Positions 50,607 to 59,712 of a stretch of DNA of 64,000 nucleotides are shown piece by piece. The number at the start of each line of letters is the position of its first letter. Position 1 is the first letter of the stretch. Below the pieces are notes generated by a model. That model worked only from the letters and a program-made list of their open reading frames with translations. It made no database searches and was not told the origin of the DNA. The DNA is from Pedobacter suwonensis. GTDB lineage: Bacteria; Bacteroidota; Bacteroidia; Sphingobacteriales; Sphingobacteriaceae. The stretch spans positions 186,001 through 250,000 of the forward strand of contig NZ_FOJM01000007.1 of NCBI RefSeq assembly GCF_900111825.1. The letters are read 5' to 3'. The translations under genes and the position numbers were made by a program.

Positions 50607-50611
50607 GACTG

Positions 50612-50839
50612 TTATTTACGATCCCAGGCTTTAGTTCTTATGTCTTCTATATTTTTTGGTGCATCTTTCCAAATGCCAAAAAGATCTTTTGGATTGATTG
50701 TTTTGTTCCCTTTCAAGATATTAGGCTTAGCCTCATTCTTAGGAGAAATAATTTTAATACTCTCTAATTTCATGGTCTGAAATAAAGAAAGAAGCTTTTT
50801 CATCTCATCAAAATCCGATATTTCCAGTGTAACTCTCAT
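50612..50839 (-). CDS. Putative VapB-like antitoxin
   Basis: 75 residues from the ATG at 50839 (MRVTLEISDFDEMKKLLSLF); a TTG three codons earlier is possible. No DNA-binding fold is certain. The C-terminal tail NPKDLFGIWKDAPKNIEDIR is the kind of flexible segment with a Trp and acidic residues that plugs a PIN toxin. The pairing with the PIN gene 5 bp downstream is the main evidence. A -7 box TAAATTTG (50859-50866) precedes it. Confidence 0.78.
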   Translation of the reverse strand: MRVTLEISDFDEMKKLLSLFQTMKLESIKIISPKNEAKPNILKGNKTINPKDLFGIWKDAPKNIEDIRTKAWDRK

Positions 50840-50858
50840 ATATTTCAATTTTCTATTA

Positions 50859-50866
50859 CAAATTTA
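50859..50866 (-). promoter_or_regulatory. -7 box of the toxin-antitoxin pair (TAAATTTG)
   Basis: Exact TAnnTTTG on the minus strand, 19 bp before the ATG at 50839. Confidence 0.6.
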
Positions 50867-50914
50867 ATGTTTATCTCCTAAAATTTAGGTGGAAACTTTT
50901 GGAGTAAATAGTTT

Positions 50915-53134
50915 CTAAAAACCCAACTTTTCATCCAATTCGGTTGCTCCTTCTTCCTGTTGCTGGTATTGATTACAATCGTAAGTAATCGAAACGCCAG
51001 ATTTTGGTGCATCAAAATCAGCATGACTGATTTTTAAAGCCGGATTGGCATATACTCTTTTAATAAAGCCTGCAAAAATAGGGAGGGCTGTATTGGCCCC
51101 TTCTCCCTGGTTGGTACTGATGAAGTGGAAAGCCCTGTCTTCACAACCCGTCCAGATACCGGTTACCAACTGTGGAGTAATGGCCATAAACCAACCATCG
51201 GAGTTGTTTTGAGTAGTACCTGTTTTCGCTCCGATTGGTGCATTCACTTTATATTTATAGTTTAATCGCGATCCGGTTCCGTTGGTTACCACACCTTTAA
51301 GCATCCGTGTCATTACATATGCCACTTCTTCGCTCATAATGGGCTTTGGTATTTCCTTTTGAGAAAATAATACCACACCGTTTTTATCTTCAATTCTTAA
51401 TAAATAAATGGGTTTGGTATAAATTCCTTTATTGGCAAAAGCTCCATAAGCACCCACCATATTATAAACAGAAGAATCGAATGTGCCCAAACAAATCGAC
51501 GGAAACGCTGGAACATTTGGAATACCCATTTTTGTAGCCAGGGTAGATACAGCCACAGGACCAACCTGTTTCATTAAATAGGCGGTAACAAAGTTTTGTG
51601 AGTAGGCCAGTGCTTTTTGTAAGGTAATACTACCTGGCAGGGGTTTGCCCGAATTTCTGGGTGTCCACGGCTCACCATAACCTTCAATCGTTACCGGAAC
51701 GTTGGGTACGGTATAACAAGGCGAATAACCATTTTCTATGGCTACAGCGTAAGTAAATGGTTTTGCTGTTGAACCCACCTGGCGGGTTCCCATCTTAACC
51801 TGGTCGTACTTAAAGTGCTCGTAATTAATTCCGCCCACCCATGCTTTCACATGTCCGTTGGTCGGGTCCATGGTCATCATGGCATTCCTAAGCAGCATTT
51901 TATAATAACGTACCGAATCGATCGGTTTCATTACCGTATCGATATTACCTTTCCAGGTAAAAATGGTCATTTCAGTTTTGGTGTTGAAATCATCTTTGAT
52001 TTCTTCATCCGATTTTCCTTCCAGTTTTAAGGCTTTATAACGATCAGAGCGTTTTATTCCCTGTTCAATCTGTAAAGCTTTATCCTTAAACGGGTTTCTG
52101 CCCTTCCAACTCGCGATAAACTGTGCCTGTAGCACTTTCATATATTCCTTTTGCGCTTCCTCGGCATATACCTGCATATCATAATTCAAGGTGGTATAAA
52201 TTTTCAAACCATCACGGTCCAGATCGTATGGCGTACCGTCAGGTTTGGTAATGGATTGCTCCTGAAAAATATTTTTGATATCATTCTTCAATACCGAACG
52301 GAAATACGGTGCAATTCCATCATTAACGGTTGCGGCATTGAAATGCAGGTTTAAAGGTTTTTCCTTTTGCTGATCAAATTCTGACTGGCTTAAGAGATCA
52401 GCTTTGACCATGAGGGCCATAACGGTATTTCTGCGTTCTCTGGAACGCTCAGGATGGCGGGTGGGCGAATACATGGTAATCCCTTTTTGCATACCCACAA
52501 GGGTTGCAGCCTGTGTTAAATTCAACTTATCGGGAGTGGTATTGAAATAAACCCTTGCCGCAGATTTAATCCCATAAGCCTGGTTACCAAAATCAACCGT
52601 ATTTAAATACATCGTTATAATTTCTTCTTTGGTATAGTTACGCTCCAGTTTAACGGCAACAATCCACTCCTTAAATTTGGTTAATACCAACGAGAAGAAA
52701 TTAAGGTTCGATTCGCGTGGGAAAAGATTTTTGGCCAGTTGCTGGGTAATGGTACTGGCCCCCTGTTTTTTACCGATCAAATTATAACCGATGATAGAAA
52801 ATGTACGTTTAAAATCGATACCTGAATGTTCTTTAAAGCGGGTGTCTTCTGTCGCAATTAAACCATTGATTACATTTTCAGAAATATCCTTATAAGTAAC
52901 ATTCGATCTGTTCTGAACAAAATAGGTACCTAAAGGGCGGCCATCCTCGGCAATAATTTCGGATGCCTGATTGCTTTTCGGGTGTTCAATATCTCTGAAA
53001 GAGGGTAGGGCACCGAATAGCCCAAATCCGATCATGGAGATGAAAATAGCAAATAGGGCAATTCCACCAATCAATAATTTCCAGATGAGTAAACTGTATC
53101 TTTTTGTATCCTGTGGAGAAAGGGATTTGTTCAT
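50915..53134 (-). CDS. Class A penicillin-binding protein (PBP1A family)
   Basis: 739 residues. One N-terminal membrane anchor (about 18-40), a GT51 glycosyltransferase domain (about 60-240; IATEDTRFKEHSGIDFKRTF and QGASTITQQLAKNLF carry the catalytic Glu residues) and a transpeptidase domain (about 420-700) with the SxxK serine in QVGSTAKPFTYAVA, SQN in AYSQNFVTAY and KTG in GAKTGTTQNNSDGW. It polymerises and cross-links peptidoglycan in the periplasm. The C-terminal 25 residues are Gln/Glu-rich. A -7 box TAAATTTG stands about 47 bp upstream (53181-53188). Confidence 0.96.
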   Translation of the reverse strand: MNKSLSPQDTKRYSLLIWKLLIGGIALFAIFISMIGFGLFGALPSFRDIEHPKSNQASEIIAEDGRPLGTYFVQNRSNVTYKDISENVINGLIATEDTRFKEHSGIDFKRTFSIIGYNLIGKKQGASTITQQLAKNLFPRESNLNFFSLVLTKFKEWIVAVKLERNYTKEEIITMYLNTVDFGNQAYGIKSAARVYFNTTPDKLNLTQAATLVGMQKGITMYSPTRHPERSRERRNTVMALMVKADLLSQSEFDQQKEKPLNLHFNAATVNDGIAPYFRSVLKNDIKNIFQEQSITKPDGTPYDLDRDGLKIYTTLNYDMQVYAEEAQKEYMKVLQAQFIASWKGRNPFKDKALQIEQGIKRSDRYKALKLEGKSDEEIKDDFNTKTEMTIFTWKGNIDTVMKPIDSVRYYKMLLRNAMMTMDPTNGHVKAWVGGINYEHFKYDQVKMGTRQVGSTAKPFTYAVAIENGYSPCYTVPNVPVTIEGYGEPWTPRNSGKPLPGSITLQKALAYSQNFVTAYLMKQVGPVAVSTLATKMGIPNVPAFPSICLGTFDSSVYNMVGAYGAFANKGIYTKPIYLLRIEDKNGVVLFSQKEIPKPIMSEEVAYVMTRMLKGVVTNGTGSRLNYKYKVNAPIGAKTGTTQNNSDGWFMAITPQLVTGIWTGCEDRAFHFISTNQGEGANTALPIFAGFIKRVYANPALKISHADFDAPKSGVSITYDCNQYQQQEEGATELDEKLGF

Positions 53135-53270
53135 TTTGTGTTGTTATTTTCCAAACCACCAGGATAGGTGATTTTGGATGCAAATTTATTAATTTTTTAT
53201 AGAATCAAATTTAAGCTTTGGTGTTTATGCCTTTTGCTTTGGTGTTTGAGTTTTGTTATTTTACTTTCGC

Positions 53271-56033
53271 TTACTTGTAATTGTCTTTTAAAAACTCCAG
53301 GTATTCATTAATCCTTGTTCTGTCTGTCAGTTTTTCAAAATTTTCTTTACTGATGATAAAGCCTTTATACAGGTTGGCCGGAACTTTCATAATATTCTTT
53401 AACTGACCAACAATGCTCGATTCGTAAAGTTTGGCATCCTCTAAATCGATAAAACTGGTAATGTAAATCAACTGATCGTTATCCAACTCTACCAATTTAT
53501 GTTCCAGATCGTTGTCCGGATAATTTCCGCGGTTAAACTGGCCAATGCCGAAGCGTGATGAACTTAAGGTTAAAGTGGCGTCAGCTACGTCTATTACGTA
53601 ATAATATTCTTCTGATTTTGCCGTACTGAAAATACTGGCAGGTTTAGTTGGATCAACTGGCTTAACCTCAACTGGTTTGGCTACAGGAGTTGGTTCAGCT
53701 ATTTTTGCTACAGGATTTTCAACCACCAGCGGTTTTTTTGGGACTGAAACTGTGGCGGCCTGGCTTACAAAACGCGGCGTATTTGCATCAAAATCAACAA
53801 GGGCTACAGGACGCTGTTTAAATTCGTCAAGATTGGCCTCAATATACTTCAAGTGATCGCGTACCAAAGGCGTAATAATTTTGTCGTTAGGATAGCGATT
53901 GGTGATGAGGTTCAATTCGGTGAGTAGCGGATCAACCTTTGCTGTACGTCCAACAGCAATGGCTTTTAAATAAGCATATTGCGGTGCCAGATCATTTTCA
54001 GGGAAAGTGGTGATATTGTCATCAGCCTGTTTTACCACGGTGGCATAATCTTTTTTTATATAAGCATCGAAAGTTGAGTTGTAATTGTTAATGGCCATAT
54101 TTTCCATCTGTGTTTGCTTGGCCGAGTACGATGGATCTAAAATATTCTTCGCGAAGTTTGATTCCGGGAATTTGGTCAGCACCAATTGCTTATACTGCTC
54201 AGATTTTACTTCATCAATGCCTTTATAATTGAGATATAAACTATAGTAAATGGCAACTAAATGATTATTTTCCGGATATCTTTTAATCAGTTCCAGATAT
54301 ATTTTATTTGCTTCCTGCTTATCATTCAGTTCTTGTTGGTAAAAACTGGCAATTTCGAAATAGGCATCAATAATTTTTTGATCCGATAATGCCAATAGTG
54401 CTGGTGTGGTGGGTAAAGCATCCAAAAACTGCTTTTCCAGCGAGGTTTGATCTGCTGCCGTTTGGTTGGTTAGGCCATTTGCTGGTATAATTTCGGTAGC
54501 TACCTTTCCTCCCGCTAAAACCTGATTGGTTTCCTGTGCTGATGACCGGATGCTTTGGCGCCAGTTATCTTCTAGCTGTCTTGTTCCCCACCTTTTTCTA
54601 AAATCAGCAAAACCATTACTAATTGCTGCATTATTATTGAAATAAAAAGTGTTGCCAACGGTATTGTTTGTCGTATTTAAGCTTCTGTTTGGAAAATCCG
54701 GATCATTTAAAAGTTGGTTGCTCATTACCTCTTCTGTACCGCGCACTTCAACCTTTGGCGTTAAATAAGCTTTTACTTTAGCCTCCCGTTCTGCAGCCGG
54801 AAGTTTGGCAAAAGCCTGAGCAGTATCTTCTTTTGCAATAATGGTATACCGGTCTGTTAAATATTGCAGGTTATCTGCCTTTTTAACAATGTTATCATAA
54901 TCAAGGAAGTTTTTAGGTAAAATCATCACAGTACTATCGTAGTACAGTTTTGCTTTAACATAGTTGTTGAATTCTTTAAAATTTAAATCTGCAATTCTTA
55001 AGTAAGATAGCGCCTTTTGCGTTTGGTTTCTGGTGCTTTTTAAAACCGACTTATGGTAGTTTTCTTCTGCCTTTAAAAAATTTCCCTCTGCCGAGAAAAG
55101 CTCTCCAACCTGATAATAAATCTGATCGGTATAATCAGTATTTTTATCGTCTTTCAATAAAGCTAAAAGTTGCTGTTCCTTATTAAGTTTTTCTCCATTT
55201 AACAGTGCTTTCAGTTTAATCCGGTTTAAATTGGCATGGAAATACATCTCAAAAGGTGCATTGCTTTTTTCAACTTTGGTGAAGTTGGCATAAGCATCCT
55301 GAATATTTTTCTCTTTTTCCTGTAACTGCGCCAATATAAAACGCCAGCGGATGCGTAGCTGTTTTTCTGCAGGCAATGCAATGGCCGATTCTAAAAATAA
55401 GATGGCTTCTTTATTGCGTTTCTGGTATATGCGCATCTGGGCGGCTGTAGCCAGTGATTCGGCCAGGTCCTTTTTTAACTCATCGGACGCGCGTAGCATG
55501 GTATCGATAATTTTATCGGCCAGTACCATATTGTTGAGTTCCATTTGGCTACGTGCTTTCCAGTTCATAGCCATGATAAATGTCTTCAGGTCGCTATTAT
55601 AAGTTTTCGCCGTGTAATCAAAATACTCTGATGCGATAAAATAATTCCCTTTAAGGTAATTTGCCTTGCCCAAAAGCATGTAGGCATCGTCAATATAGTT
55701 ACTGAAACTTTTATCGTTGATAATGGTTTGTCCTTTGGCAATCACATCGTCAAGCTGTTTATTGGCAGCCCCGGGTGTGAGTACTAAATTTATCTGTGGC
55801 TCAGGATCAAGGTAGACGGGTAGAATCTTTTCGTAATTATCCGCATAACTTTGCAGCAAACTCTCATTGTATTCGCTTAGTAAAACATTGGCGTTATAGA
55901 TATAATTGTATTTTGCGGTTAAGTTCTGAAACCTACGGTCAACTGCAGTATCTTTATTTGCAACACAGCCATAAATAAAAATACTGATGAGAATAATTAA
56001 GGGATTTAAGTTTTTGTCAGCGTAATTTTTCAA
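53271..56033 (-). CDS. porW: Type IX secretion periplasmic lipoprotein PorW/SprE
   Basis: 920 residues. The start is a TTG at 56033: an in-frame stop lies two codons upstream and no nearby Met follows, while the TTG opens directly on a lipoprotein signal with Cys23 (IFIYGCVAN). TPR-like repeats cover about 80-400 and 545-700 (DDAYMLLGKANYLKGNYFIA, KIYLELIKRYPENNHLVAIY). The last 120 residues (YYYVIDVADATLTLSSSRFG) form a separate domain. Length and layout match SprE of gliding bacteria and PorW of Porphyromonas, which link the GldKN ring to the translocon. Confidence 0.9.
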   Translation of the reverse strand: MKNYADKNLNPLIILISIFIYGCVANKDTAVDRRFQNLTAKYNYIYNANVLLSEYNESLLQSYADNYEKILPVYLDPEPQINLVLTPGAANKQLDDVIAKGQTIINDKSFSNYIDDAYMLLGKANYLKGNYFIASEYFDYTAKTYNSDLKTFIMAMNWKARSQMELNNMVLADKIIDTMLRASDELKKDLAESLATAAQMRIYQKRNKEAILFLESAIALPAEKQLRIRWRFILAQLQEKEKNIQDAYANFTKVEKSNAPFEMYFHANLNRIKLKALLNGEKLNKEQQLLALLKDDKNTDYTDQIYYQVGELFSAEGNFLKAEENYHKSVLKSTRNQTQKALSYLRIADLNFKEFNNYVKAKLYYDSTVMILPKNFLDYDNIVKKADNLQYLTDRYTIIAKEDTAQAFAKLPAAEREAKVKAYLTPKVEVRGTEEVMSNQLLNDPDFPNRSLNTTNNTVGNTFYFNNNAAISNGFADFRKRWGTRQLEDNWRQSIRSSAQETNQVLAGGKVATEIIPANGLTNQTAADQTSLEKQFLDALPTTPALLALSDQKIIDAYFEIASFYQQELNDKQEANKIYLELIKRYPENNHLVAIYYSLYLNYKGIDEVKSEQYKQLVLTKFPESNFAKNILDPSYSAKQTQMENMAINNYNSTFDAYIKKDYATVVKQADDNITTFPENDLAPQYAYLKAIAVGRTAKVDPLLTELNLITNRYPNDKIITPLVRDHLKYIEANLDEFKQRPVALVDFDANTPRFVSQAATVSVPKKPLVVENPVAKIAEPTPVAKPVEVKPVDPTKPASIFSTAKSEEYYYVIDVADATLTLSSSRFGIGQFNRGNYPDNDLEHKLVELDNDQLIYITSFIDLEDAKLYESSIVGQLKNIMKVPANLYKGFIISKENFEKLTDRTRINEYLEFLKDNYK

Positions 56034-56142
56034 GTATGATCAATCTCTTAGGTAATGTATAATAAACAATATAGATAGAAAAATATTTTAATTGGTAACA
56101 AATTTTAATTATTCAAAGTTAATTTAATTATTGCATTAAAAA

Positions 56143-56367
56143 ATGGAAAATCAGCGAGGAGAAGATACAAAGAAAAAGGTAAATGCAGCAGCAAAGTATT
56201 CTGCCATTGGTTTCCAGATGATCGCTACCATAGGCCTGCTTACTTTTATAGGTTATAAAATTGATGAACACCGAAACAGCAAAACCAATTTAATTACTGC
56301 AGCTTTTGCCCTGGCCGGCGTAGGGATCGCACTTTATCAGGCGATCAGACAGGTTACCAGGGGTTAG
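56143..56367 (+). CDS. atpZ: AtpZ/AtpI family protein
   Basis: 74 residues with two membrane spans (about 20-40 and 48-68; SAIGFQMIATIGLLTFIGYK, then AAFALAGVGIALYQAI). The family is encoded ahead of the F1Fo ATP synthase genes and helps assemble the c-ring or import Mg/Ca. Divergent from porW/sprE, 109 bp away. The next gene is 167 bp downstream across a word-repeat spacer, so the two may be transcribed separately. Confidence 0.88.
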   Translation: MENQRGEDTKKKVNAAAKYSAIGFQMIATIGLLTFIGYKIDEHRNSKTNLITAAFALAGVGIALYQAIRQVTRG

Positions 56368-56370
56368 TTG

Positions 56371-56425
56371 GCAGTTTTCAGTTTTCAATTTGCAGTTAGC
56401 AGTTTTCAGTTAACCGATTAACCAG
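56371..56425. repeat. Word repeats (CAGTTTTCAG) between atpZ and the next gene
   Basis: Imperfect repeats of GGCAGTTTTCAGTTTTCA and GCAGTTAGCAGTTTTCAG. They are the reverse complement of the CTGAAAACTG words at 30540-30775. Confidence 0.7.
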
Positions 56426-56495
56426 TTAAATGGTTAAACAACAAAGCAGTTTTGCAATATTTCTTATGTTACTACTTACTTGATACTAAAAACCT

Positions 56496-56503
56496 TATCT
56501 TTG
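56496..56503 (+). promoter_or_regulatory. -7 box ahead of the ATP synthase gene block (TATCTTTG)
   Basis: Exact TAnnTTTG 31 bp before the TTG start at 56535. Probable main promoter for the genes up to atpG. Confidence 0.65.
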
Positions 56504-56534
56504 CAAAAAGTTTTATCTGCTAAGAAATTATACA

Positions 56535-56924
56535 TTGAGCCTAGCCAAATTTACCAGTATCTATTTTATTTTCGTAGGCCTGTTAATAGGTGTGATCGCC
56601 GTTCTATCCCTTGTGTTTCCGGCCAGGCAGCTTTATGTAAACAATTTTTGGGTAATGTTCGGCTTTTTGGCTGGTATTACTTATATCGCTTACATGTTGG
56701 TTGATATCGGTGTAAAACGCGATCCTGAAGTGGGGGTGATGGCTATAATGGGATCAATTGCTGTGAAAATGATTTTTTGTATGGCTTTCGTGTTGATTTA
56801 CAGTATAAAAGCAAAGGGAATTGGGTCTGTGTTTCTGCTTAATTTTTTTTCTTTATATTTATTGTTTACGGTCTTTGAAGTTTACTGTTTGTTACGTAAC
56901 TTGCGCCACCAAAATTTAAAGTAA
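56535..56924 (+). CDS. Putative ATP synthase accessory membrane protein (AtpI-like)
   Basis: 129 residues, four membrane spans (about 8-28, 35-58, 70-92 and 98-118). The start is TTG at 56535; no ATG fits before the first span. Position between atpZ and atpB, size and four-helix plan fit the ATP synthase protein I group, though no sequence motif can be named with confidence. It ends 14 bp before atpB. Confidence 0.72.
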   Translation: MSLAKFTSIYFIFVGLLIGVIAVLSLVFPARQLYVNNFWVMFGFLAGITYIAYMLVDIGVKRDPEVGVMAIMGSIAVKMIFCMAFVLIYSIKAKGIGSVFLLNFFSLYLLFTVFEVYCLLRNLRHQNLK

Positions 56925-56938
56925 AAAACTGCCAATAA

Positions 56939-58072
56939 ATGGATTGTAACCGAGTTTTTGTGTCTAAAGTTAAAAGGCTAACTATTGTTTTTACGCTTTT
57001 AATCGCGTTTTTATCTATCAAAATTGATACTTTCGCTCAAGTTGATAGCGCTGTTGTACCTGTTGATAGTGCTGTTGCGGAATCTGCTCATGCTGTTTCA
57101 GGAGAACATGGAGCTGAGGCCAATCATGGTAAAGAAAAATTCGAGCCTACCAAAGTAATTATGGAACACATTGCCGACTCGCACATGTGGCATCTTTGGG
57201 GACATACTTCGTTGCCTCTTCCGGTAATTTTATATACGCCTAATGGTTTAGAGGTTTTCTCATCAGGTAATTTTCATCATGGTGAACACGATTATAATGG
57301 TAAATACAATAACTATCGTTTAGAAGAGGATCATATTAAAGTGGTTGGTGCTGATGGTAAAGTGGATGAGGAAGCAAGTAAAGCTGTTTTAGATTTCTCG
57401 ATCACTAAAAACGTTGCGGCGATGTTTGTGGCCATTCTGGTTATCCTTATTGTATTTATTTCGGTTGCCGGAGCTTATAAAAAACGCGCCGGTAAAGCAC
57501 CAAGAGGTTTGCAATCTTTTATTGAGCCTGTAGTTCTTTTTGTAAGAGATGATATTGCTAAGCCCAACATTGGTCATAAATACGCGAAATTTATGCCTTA
57601 TTTGTTGACTACTTTTTTCTTTATCCTATTTAATAACTTATTCGGTTTGATTCCGATTTTTCCAGGTGGTGCCAATGTTACCGGTAATATTGCCCTAACT
57701 TTTGTAATGGCTTTAGGTACTTTGATTATCGTTAACATCAATGGTAACAAATATTATTGGAAACATATTTTCAGACCGGATGTTCCTTTTTGGTTATATC
57801 CGATTATGATTCCTGTGGAATTGATCGGTATCATTTCTAAGCCTTTCGCTTTGATGGTGCGTTTGTTTGCAAACATTACAGCTGGTCACATTATCGTATT
57901 AAGTTTAATATCCTTAATCTTTATTTTCGAAACACTGGCTATTGCCCCGGTTTCAGTTGCGTTCGTATTGTTTATGGATGTGTTGGAATTATTGGTGGCA
58001 TTTTTACAGGCCTTTATTTTTACCTTATTAACTGCCCTGTTTATTGGCATGGCAGTAGAAGAACATCATTAA
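56939..58072 (+). CDS. atpB: ATP synthase Fo subunit a
   Basis: 377 residues, about 100 longer at the N-terminus than the E. coli protein: a signal-like segment (about 12-35) and a His/Gly/Glu-rich extracytoplasmic stretch (SAHAVSGEHGAEANHGKEKF). The membrane part starts near 150. The essential Arg lies in PFALMVRLFANITAGHIIVL, and the last helices end LLTALFIGMAVEEHH. It carries the half-channels for protons against the c-ring. The long N-terminus is usual for this phylum. Confidence 0.95.
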   Translation: MDCNRVFVSKVKRLTIVFTLLIAFLSIKIDTFAQVDSAVVPVDSAVAESAHAVSGEHGAEANHGKEKFEPTKVIMEHIADSHMWHLWGHTSLPLPVILYTPNGLEVFSSGNFHHGEHDYNGKYNNYRLEEDHIKVVGADGKVDEEASKAVLDFSITKNVAAMFVAILVILIVFISVAGAYKKRAGKAPRGLQSFIEPVVLFVRDDIAKPNIGHKYAKFMPYLLTTFFFILFNNLFGLIPIFPGGANVTGNIALTFVMALGTLIIVNINGNKYYWKHIFRPDVPFWLYPIMIPVELIGIISKPFALMVRLFANITAGHIIVLSLISLIFIFETLAIAPVSVAFVLFMDVLELLVAFLQAFIFTLLTALFIGMAVEEHH

Positions 58073-58102
58073 CAGAAAACTATTTTTTACAAATTAATAT
58101 AA

Positions 58103-58327
<225 letters not shown>

Positions 58328-58416
58328 TAAGCACTGAAAAAAATCAGGCTGGGTATTTAACGATTGGTTATTTACCCCGCCTTATTAAAAAGATTGTTTT
58401 TAAAAATTAGATAAAA

Positions 58417-58911
58417 ATGGAATTAGTAACCCCAAGCATAGGATTGGTTTTTTGGACATCGTTAGCATTCATCTGCTTATTGATCTTACTTAGAAAATTC
58501 GCATGGAAACCTATTTTAGGTGCAATTCACGAGCGTGAGCAAAGCATTGATGAGGCTTTAAACAAAGCTGAATTGGCTAAACAGGAGATGGCTCGTTTAA
58601 CCAGCCAGAATCAGGATTTAATGCAGCAGGCCCGTGCGGAGCGCGATGAGATTTTAAAGGAAGCTAAAACCTTAAAAGATAGTATCTTAAATGAGGCTAA
58701 AAAACAGGCTCAGGTTGAAGGTGCTAAATTGATCGAGAAAGCTAAAATCGAGATTGAAAACCAAAAGAAAGCTGCTTTAGCTGAAGTTAAAGACCAGGTT
58801 TCTACTTTATCATTAGAAATTGCTGAACGTGTACTACGTACGCAGTTAGATGATAAAACCAAACAGGAAGCTTTAGTGGCTAATTTGTTAAAAGACGTTG
58901 AATTAAACTAG
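58417..58911 (+). CDS. atpF: ATP synthase Fo subunit b
   Basis: 164 residues. One N-terminal membrane span (about 8-27, VFWTSLAFICLLILLRKFAW) and then a long charged helix (about 35-160) rich in Glu, Lys, Ala and Gln that forms the peripheral stalk dimer. Joins subunit delta and the alpha subunits to subunit a. Follows atpE by 89 bp. Confidence 0.96.
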   Translation: MELVTPSIGLVFWTSLAFICLLILLRKFAWKPILGAIHEREQSIDEALNKAELAKQEMARLTSQNQDLMQQARAERDEILKEAKTLKDSILNEAKKQAQVEGAKLIEKAKIEIENQKKAALAEVKDQVSTLSLEIAERVLRTQLDDKTKQEALVANLLKDVELN

Positions 58912-58917
58912 TTTGAG

Positions 58918-59028
58918 AAAATAGATAGGAGATACTAGATTTGAGACATTAGATATGAGAGAGGAGATTACTCTGAATACTCAATCTCACATCTCACATC
59001 TCACATCTTCCATCTCACACCTAAATAT
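58918..59028. repeat. Inverted word repeats between atpF and atpH
   Basis: Left half GATATGAGAGAGGAGATT and similar GAGA/TTGAGA words; right half CTCAATCTCACATCTCACAT with two further ATCTCACATC copies. The halves are reverse complements in theme and may fold into a stem in the operon mRNA. Confidence 0.6.
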
Positions 59029-59568
59029 ATGTCAGAAATTAAAGTTGCAGGCAGATATGCCAAATCATTAATAGACCTAGCCGTTGAAAACAACGCGTTA
59101 GAATCAGCTTATAATGATATGGTTTTGTTTGAGAAAGTGGTTGATGAAACCCCTGAACTAGAAGCAATATTAAAAAACCCGATTGTACCTTTAGATAAGA
59201 AAACTGGTATTTTAAACGGAATTTTTACGGATAAAGTAAGCAAACTAACCATCTCTTTTTTCAATGTTGTGGTAAGCAAAGGTCGTTCGGCGATTTTATT
59301 TGCAACAGCAAAACAGTTTATACAACAATATAATTTAATTAAAGGTATTGTTACTGCTGATGTAACTACTGCAGCTGCTTTAAGTCCTGAGGCCAAAGAG
59401 CAGATTATAACGATTGTAAAAAAAGAATTAGGCGCCAACCAGGTTATAGTTAACGAAAAAATTAATGAGAAACTGATTGGTGGTTTTATATTAAAAGTTG
59501 GAGATAAGCAATTTGATGCCAGTATTGCCAGCGGTTTAAGTAAACTTAAAAAAGAATTTGCGCAGTAA
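59029..59568 (+). CDS. atpH: ATP synthase F1 subunit delta
   Basis: 179 residues. N-terminal helical domain VAGRYAKSLIDLAVENNALE (the 'RYA.aL...A' opening), and C-terminal IVNEKINEKLIGGFILKVGD followed by FDASIASGLSKLKK, the standard delta/OSCP ending. It caps F1 and binds subunit b. Confidence 0.96.
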   Translation: MSEIKVAGRYAKSLIDLAVENNALESAYNDMVLFEKVVDETPELEAILKNPIVPLDKKTGILNGIFTDKVSKLTISFFNVVVSKGRSAILFATAKQFIQQYNLIKGIVTADVTTAAALSPEAKEQIITIVKKELGANQVIVNEKINEKLIGGFILKVGDKQFDASIASGLSKLKKEFAQ

Positions 59569-59712
59569 GCGCCAGGCGGTAAGCGTATAGCGTTAAAACG
59601 CCAAACGCAAACCTCCAAACACAAAGAATATTGCGATAAGCGTATGGCACGGAAAACGCCAAGCGCCATGCGCTAAGCACTAAACATTTATAAAAAGATA
59701 TAAAGTAAAATT
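59569..59712. repeat. Word-repeat spacer between atpH and atpA
   Basis: Repeated GCGATAAGCGTATGGC, CGCCAAGCGCCATGCGC and CGCTAAGC words, partly inverted (GCGTATGGC against GCCATGCGC). The word GCGCTAAGC recurs in the atpA-atpG spacer (61303-61311). Confidence 0.65.

Noticed and set aside
46469..50848. Defence island (nuclease, inhibitor, uvrC, toxin-antitoxin)
   Set aside because: uvrC is a housekeeping repair gene and the nuclease is exported; only the small PIN pair is accessory, so an island is not supported.
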